Under the pieces are notes generated by a model. That model ran no database searches. It worked only from the letters and a program-made list of their open reading frames with translations, and had not been told where the DNA came from. The translations under genes were made by a program, and so were the position numbers. From assembly GCA_963807235.1 (NCBI GenBank), contig CAWEBF010000035.1, positions 1 through 64,000 on the forward strand: DNA of 64,000 nucleotides, in the 5' to 3' direction. The DNA comes from CAWEBF01 sp963807235 (GTDB taxonomy: Bacteria > Acidobacteriota > Vicinamibacteria > Vicinamibacterales > UBA2999). Below are positions 58,221-64,000 of the stretch, one piece after another. Position 1 is the first letter of the stretch. Each line of letters opens with the position of its first letter.

Positions 58221-61212
58221 CTAGAAGTCGAACCGGAACCCGATCTGGACCTGGCGCATCAGGTCGGCTGCGTTCGGCACGATGCCGTTCAAATCTGTGA
58301 CCAGCCCGGTCGTTCCGCCGATGTTGTTGTTGTAGCCGGTGAGGTTGACTCGGTTGGTCAGGTTGAACGCCTCGATCATCCCGGTGAGCCGGCGCGTCCC
58401 GATCAGCACATCCTTCGAGAGACGCGCACTGATCGTCATGTTCGCCTCACCGATAAAGGAGTTGCGGCCGACCACCTGGCCGGTCGTGAGGTTGAATGGG
58501 TAGCATTGGCTGTAATACACCTGACAGCCCTGCGCTGGGGACGGACGTCCGTTGGTCACCGGATTGATCCGGATGCCGCTCGTCGCTCTGAGGAGCGGCG
58601 CGATATTGATCCCCCACGGCAGCGCGAGGTTGCCGGTGATGTTGAGGATGTGCTGTTGATCGTTGGAAGCCGGCCCCTGGTCAACGGAGTAGTCGAACGG
58701 GTTCGTGGCGGGGGTTCCAGCTATGCCATTACCGAGGTTGTTGATCGAATTGTTGGTCGCCGAGCCGAGCGCATACGCCACCTGCATGGCGTCACCCCGC
58801 CGCGACAGGTAACCGACCTCCACCAACAGCTGCTTGACGTCCAGCACGCCGCCATTCCCCAGCTTGTTCAGCGCTTGAAACACTGGATCGATGATCCGCC
58901 CTTCGGTCGTCAGGTTCACGTTCCGAAGAATGTACTGGTCCCGCCCCTGAATGAACTTCAGGTCGGCGGCCGCGGACAGGCCACGTCCGAGATCGAACTG
59001 TGCGCCGATCGTCTCCTGACGTGTGTACGGCGTCTTGAGGTTCTCCTCGATGTGCCCGACGCTCAAGGGGATAGGATTGAACGCCACGACTGGCAACGTG
59101 GTCGTCACCCCGTTCACGGTGACAGAGGTGGCCGACAGGTTTGGCGCGGTGTTGTTGATGACCGCGTAAGCCATCACTTGTCGCAGCGCATTCTGGAGAT
59201 CGGCCGGCACACCGCCGACGCACCGGGTGTTGCCGAGGCAGTAGGGATTCAGCGTCGCGTTGTTCGAGACGATGTTCATGAGCGCGCCTCCCGGCCGGAG
59301 AGGGTTGCCGATCTGCCCGGCCCACCCCGCGAACGTGGCGTTCTTGGCCGTGTCGTAGAACATCCCGAAGCCGCCGCGAATGGCCATCCGCGTGGTGCCT
59401 CCAGGCGCCCATGTGAATCCCAGCCGCGGCGCGACGTTGCCCAGGTTCGGATTGACGTGATTCAAGTGGGTGTTGTAAGGCGTTTGCATCGCGTCGACGT
59501 CGGCGTTGATGGACGAAACCTTCGCCTCGGCGTCGTAGCGAACGCCGAGTGACAGCGTCAACCCCTGCCCCACGCGCCAGGTGTCTTGCGCGAACAGCCC
59601 AAACTGACCGCCGCCCAGCGCCCAGCCGGGATGCTCGCCTGGCTCGAAGCTGATCGCATACCCGATCGGATACGTCGCCGGAATGGCTTGGTTGAACAGC
59701 GCCACGCTCGGCATCGTGTACCGCCCGCTCTGATTCTGCGTCTCGACCACGTGATTGACCGGATGCACGAACACACCTCCGATTTTCAGCGTGTGCGGCC
59801 CGCGATTGGTCGTGAACGCTTCGTTCACGAACCACCCCTCCTCGAAGGCGTCGCCCCACCGGGTATTGCAGCCGAGGGTGGGCCCGCCAGAGGGATACAC
59901 GAACGTCGGAGTGGTGAGCGCTGTAAGCGAGGTCGGCCATCCAAAAAGCGTCGGAGCGGCAAAACAGCCGTTTTGAATGTGATTTCTCCGAAACTCCACA
60001 CGAGTGTCGAGAAGCGAGGAGGACGACATCACCCACGTCCACGCCACCTGCGACGAATCATTCAGTTGATACTGCGGTCCGCGGGAGGCGGTCAGCGGCA
60101 CGTTCGTCGCCGTCGCCGAGCCGTTGGCGGACTGATTGAACTTGCGGACGATGATCCGCGGCGTCAGCGTATGGGCCGACCGGGCGGTAATCCACCTTTA
60201 CAATCATCGAGTGGATGACGGTGTCCTGCTCGACTGTGCCCACGGCCTGCGTGCCGGTGGAGTTGAGCGAGACGTCGGGCACGGTCCCGACGAAGATCGG
60301 TGAAATCGACACCGGGATATTGGTCAGCGAATGGTTGCGCTCGTAGCCGACAAAATACAACAGTCGGTCCTTGACGATCGGACCACCCACCTGCGCTCCG
60401 GTACACTGCTGTCCGAACGGGTTCTTGGTCGTGGCGCGCCACAGCCTCGCGTTCAACGCCTCGTCCTGGAAGTAGCCGGACACGCGGCCTTGGGTCCGGT
60501 TGGAGCCCGAACGCGTCACAGCGTTGACCACGCCGTTCTGTGCGTTGCCGAACTCCACGGGAAACTGGCTGGTCAGGACGCTGAACTCCTGAATCCAGTC
60601 TTGAACCAGCTGCATCGCCACGCCTCCCACCGTCGGTGCCTGCATCGAGGTGCCGTCCACCTGAAATCCCGTGCTGTTCGCCGGCGCGTTGCCAATCGTG
60701 ACGTTGCTTCCGGCCACTGTCACCCCAGGCGCCGACGCTGCCAGATCGGTGAAGTTCCGATTCAAGCTGGGCAGCGCATCGATTTGGTCGGTTCGGAGAA
60801 TGGTGGCCAGACGTTTGGACTCAGTCTGGACGACCGAGATTTCCGCGGTGACTTCGACCGTTTCGCTGAGCCCGCCGAGCTTCAGCGTGAAATCGACGAC
60901 GACCGTCTGACCCACCTGTAATTGCTGGGCGCGTTGCAGCACCGGAGCGAAGCCCTGGAGCTCGGCCCGCACGTCGTAGACGGCTGGCGGCAGACCCAAC
61001 ACGGTATAGCGCCCGGCGCTGTCGGTAATGGCGGTTCGCACCAGCCCGGTCGCAGTATTGGTCGCGGTTACCGTCGCGCCCGGCAACACGCTGCCGGTGT
61101 CATCGGTCGCCACGCCTGTCAGCGTGACGGTATTGGTCTGAGCGCCCACCACGACCGGGCAGAACAGGCAGGAGAGGACGAGGACGAACGAAACGAAATG
61201 ACGCAGGCTCAT
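58221..61212 (-). CDS. TonB-dependent receptor with carboxypeptidase-regulatory N terminus (one frameshift)
   Basis: About 996 residues. The signal peptide is followed by a carboxypeptidase-regulatory domain (GVATDDTGSVLPGATVTATN, DSAGRYTVLGLPPAVYDV) and the plug (IDALPSLNRNFTDLAASAPG, VDGTSMQ, GGPIVKDRLLYFVGYE). The beta-barrel runs to the C-terminal VQIGFRFDF, ending in Phe as outer-membrane barrels do. One extra base in the three-base run at 60182-60184 shifts the frame after VKVDYR. Removing it joins cleanly to HTLTPRIIVRKFNQSANG. This is the acidobacterial OmpA-like/TonB porin type without an evident TonB box. The start has AAGGAG upstream. The substrate is unknown. Confidence 0.87.
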
Positions 61213-61293
61213 GCATCGCTCCTTCGGGACGAACCATCACCTACGATGGGGCCCAACGGCCCCGCCTACCCCGCCGTTGCGCAGTCAGGATTC

Positions 61294-61674
61294 TCATTTC
61301 GGGAGCTCCCCTCCGACCGGGCGCCCCTCGGCATCCAGCACCGCGAGCATCAGCCCGAAACGCGTGCCGTTCTTGGCGGGGTTCGCCGTTACCGTGACCT
61401 CGTCGCCGGACTTCAGCGAGTTCTTCGTCCAGCCGTTGCGCCGGAGCACGCTGGGGCTGATCATCTCGAAGGACCATTCCTCGTCCTCCTGCCCGTTCGC
61501 GGTCTTCCCCTTAACCACCAGCCACGCATGCGGATTGGTCCACTGGAACTCGACGACCCGTCCCTTCACCGTGACCTCACGCGACTGGTCGAACGCCGCA
61601 AACGAGTGATGGGCCACGGCGGGAACGCCAGCCCCCAGGAGCAACGCCACAATCAGATAAGACCGAATGCCCAT
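61294..61674 (-). CDS. DUF6152 protein
   Basis: This 126-residue protein starts at ATG 61672-61674 behind GGAGGAG. The signal peptide ends AVPAVA-like (PAVA) just before HHSFAAFD, so the mature protein likely begins with two His. TVKGRVVEFQWTNPHAWLVV, the W-S-F-E-M core, NGWTKNSLKSGDEVTV and GTRFGLML follow. The fold is probably a small beta barrel. No enzyme activity is known for the family. It precedes the TonB receptor by 82 bp in the same operon. Confidence 0.82.
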   Translation of the reverse strand: MGIRSYLIVALLLGAGVPAVAHHSFAAFDQSREVTVKGRVVEFQWTNPHAWLVVKGKTANGQEDEEWSFEMISPSVLRRNGWTKNSLKSGDEVTVTANPAKNGTRFGLMLAVLDAEGRPVGGELPK

Positions 61675-61907
61675 CGGGTCTCCTCCGCGCAAACGCAAAT
61701 GCGCGCAGCCCCACCCGGGACAACGGGCCAGGAACCGCGACGCGCGCGGGGACTCTACGGCGAAGATGGCACCCTCGTCCTTCCTGTCCTCTGAATGGTT
61801 CCGAATAGTTCCGAAACGGGGCGGAATATTTGTGAAACGTCAGGTCGGTCGGCCGCGCCGCCGGTTACAAGATGGACAGGGGCGAAAGGGGAAAGGAGAT
61901 TCCTGGG
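61675..61907. other. 233-bp intergenic region between the CadC-like gene and the DUF6152 gene
   Basis: The region holds a short direct repeat (GGTTCCGAA, then AGTTCCGAA) near 61800 and an AT-richer patch around 61830. A promoter for the DUF6152-TonB operon probably lies here, but no convincing -35/-10 pair was found. Confidence 0.35.
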
Positions 61908-64000
61908 TCAGCGATTATCGAAGCCGTCGAGCACCCAGATGCTCGACGACATCTCGCTGACGGGTACAATCAGCCGGTCGCCACCAGCCGAAACGCCGAG
62001 CTGCCTGAGGCGAGAGGGAATGGCCTCGGAGGAGCGGGCAAACGTGGTCACCTGGAACGGCGCTCCAACCGGCTCCCCGGTCGCGGGATGAAGGCGGCGG
62101 CCCCACAGGTTGAAGAAGCCGGTGCGGTTCGACAGAAAATACAGTGTCCCGCCGTCAGGAGACCAGCGCGGGTGATCATCGAAGGAACTGCCATCGGTGA
62201 TCGGGCGCGACGCGCCGCTCTCGACGCCGACCATGTGAACGGCCGAGGCTCCCGCCCTGGCCTCGACAAACGCCACCCATCGCTGATTGGGCGAGAGCCG
62301 CGCGAGGCGAAGGTACCCTTCGGGAGCGGTGGCCAGCGTGCGGACACGGTTCCCGGTGTGCGACGGGTCGGCGCGCACGAGTCGCAACTCGGAGAGACCA
62401 GCCGGGTTGCGTCCGCCTCCCAGCAGCCAGCGGCCATCCGGGGCCCAGTCCCATACATACTCCAGCCTTTCGGCCATGGACTGGACGACGTGTTCGTTCC
62501 CGCTGAGCAGATTCGCGGACACCACCTCGTGCCGCGGCGGAGCATCCCGCGCGTAGAACACTTCGCGACTGTCGGGCGTCCATCGCAGCACCGACCTGCC
62601 CCGCTGGTCGCCCTTCACGAGCACCGTGTCGGCGCCCGTCTGCATGTCGCGCACCCGCACCTCGCCAACGTCGCCCTGCTGAGCCGTGTACACCAGACGC
62701 GAGCCGTCCGGCGAGACGTCCGGCGACAACGCGTCAAAGGCCTCCGACGTCAATGGCTCTCCCGCGCCGAGCAGCCGCCCCATCCGCGAGTCGAACGGGA
62801 ACGACCACAGGCGCACACGTTCGCGCCGCGAGACAAAGGCGAGACGCGTCCCGTCCCGTGAGAGCTGCGGCCTGGCGTGGCGATCGGAAGACGTGGTCAA
62901 CCGCTCGGGCCCGTTCGTCCAGGCCAGCGTCTGCGGATCGACGCCGACTTTCCAGAGGTTGTGCACGCCGCGCGACACACCTTCGAACACCAGGGCATCG
63001 CCTCGAGGCGACCAGCTGAACGCTGTGGGTGTGCCGTCGACTTCCCTGAAGCTCAAGGCGCTGCGTTCGAGCTCCGCCAGCACACCGGGAGCAGTGGCCG
63101 ACTCCACGACACGGGTCCCATCGAGAGCGGCCGTCCAGAAGCCGAGCCCGGTACCTTGACGCACGCCCCACACGGAGACATGCCGCGAGTCGGGATGCCA
63201 CGCAAATCGAAGCGTGGTGAACCGGCCCAGAAACTCTTCGAGAACAGGTCGAGGGGGAGCGCCGTCGAGGGTCGAGATATACAGCTGGGCGGGACCCCAG
63301 TCCGAACGCGTAAAGAGAATCGACGACCCGTCGGGCGACCACTTCGGAGAGTTCCCGAACGGCGCAATCTCGTGGACAGCTCCACCCGTGCTCGACATCA
63401 CACGAATGCCGCCGCCGACTCCCAGTGTGGCGAACACGAGCCGCTTGCCGTCTGGCGACCAGTCAGGTTCCACGTCTGGCGACGACGACTGCGTCAGCGG
63501 CACAGCTTCTCCGCCATCCACCGGCTTGAGCCAAATGTCCTCGTACCCGGATCGATCGGAGCTGTATGCGATCCTCAGTCCGTCCGGCGACCACGCTGGA
63601 TGGTCTGTACGCCCTTGTCGAATGTCAGCTGCCACAGAAGGCTCGGCGAAGAACCCGACACAGGTACGCCGCTGCCACCAGTCATCTTGCCGATGATGGC
63701 ACCGAGCAGGACGGCTCCAGCCGCGGCGAATAGCGCCGAGCGGACGCCGACACGGCGCGGCTGCTGGCGCAGGTTGGCCGGGTCCGCGGGAATGGCTCCT
63801 CAGCGGCCTCGCGCTCTTCGACCTGCGCTCCGAACCGGTAGCCGGTGCCGGGGACGGTGACGATGTAACGATGCGAGCCGGGGGTGTCCTCGAGCACCTT
63901 CCGGAGCAGAGAGACCTGCTTGGTCAGGTTGCTCTCCTCGACGAGGGCACCGCGCCAGGCCTCGCGAAGGAAGTCTTCCTTCTCCACAACCCGGTCACGA
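61908..64000 (-). CDS. CadC-like winged-helix/PD40 propeller protein, 5' end cut by window, two frameshifts
   Basis: The visible N-terminal part (64000 to about 63790) is an OmpR/CadC-type winged helix: EKEDFLREAW, VEESNLTKQVSLLRKVL, YIVTVPGTGYRFG. A missing base in GGG/CCC at 63788-63790 shifts the frame to a membrane segment, ALFAAAGAVLLGAIIG. A second shift near 63610-63620 leads into a large PD40 (TolB-like) propeller with blades such as HPAWSPDGLRIAYSSDRSG and PRWSPDGGTLYFLSNRTG. The order DNA-binding domain, helix, periplasmic propeller is common in acidobacteria and suggests a membrane-bound one-component regulator. It may control the adjacent DUF6152/TonB operon. Confidence 0.82.

Overview
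This is a GC-rich bacterial chromosome segment. Its gene families point to an Acidobacteriota genome, probably Vicinamibacteria-like; this is an inference from content, since no rRNA is present. The markers are a TIGR03435-type protein, several VWFA-related secreted proteins, Ser/Thr kinases fused to PD40 propellers or TPRs, a CadC-like winged helix fused to a PD40 propeller, a carboxypeptidase-regulatory TonB receptor and two DUF6152 proteins. I see no tRNA, rRNA, CRISPR array, prophage or intact transposon. One 23-codon IS3 orfA remnant is present.

Layout. 1-9.5 kb holds assorted secreted and metabolic genes: VOC, alpha/beta hydrolase, cupin, VWA, NHL propeller, a glycosyltransferase coupled to an MBL hydrolase, an ICL/PEP-mutase and an M23 peptidase. 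9.5-12.7 kb is a heme A/cytochrome oxidase assembly group (cupredoxin-like lipoprotein, ctaA, ctaB, DUF420). 12.7-16.5 kb carries TPR proteins, including a sulfatase-fold pseudoenzyme, and a flippase-like membrane protein. 16.5-18.8 kb is an F0-only ATP synthase operon (atpZ-atpI-atpB-atpE-atpF). 18.9-27.8 kb is a long tetrapyrrole operon read from a good sigma70 promoter: two VWA genes, ccsA/hemX, hemA, hemC, a cobA-hemD fusion, hemB and hemL. This covers glutamyl-tRNA to uroporphyrinogen III and precorrin-2. 27.8-30.6 kb is a mixed region with an aldose epimerase and the TIGR03435/IS3-remnant island. 30.7-37.2 kb is the leftward pyrE, truA-uppS-cdsA-dxr-rseP set for isoprenoid, phospholipid and envelope functions. 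37.3-42 kb has a TolC-like protein, two glycosyltransferases and a TIGR02757 protein. 42-47.3 kb is a divergent pyrimidine locus: pyrR-pyrB-pyrC leftward and pyrK-pyrD-pyrF rightward. 47.4-55.9 kb carries two Ser/Thr kinases, a Tyr/Pro/Val-repeat protein behind a sigma54-like promoter, an M50 protease, an M20 peptidase and an MBL hydrolase. 56-64 kb is a leftward group with a CadC-like PD40 regulator, two DUF6152 proteins, a TonB-dependent transporter and two paralogous secreted proteins.

Cross-cutting signals. First, at least 13 intergenic tracts consist of degenerate tandem repeats with a strict 7-base period. The word differs from locus to locus. Many tracts abut a stop codon, three fold as long inverted pairs, and some form the ends of coding regions. 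Second, several genes have a TANNNT -10 hexamer 6-8 nt before the start codon, implying leaderless mRNAs. Third, stop/start overlaps occur in ATGA, GTGA and CTGA forms; hemC and dxr appear to start at CTG. Fourth, twelve or more genes, several of them essential, carry single-base frameshifts mostly in short C/G runs. These are best read as consensus errors in the assembly rather than real decay.
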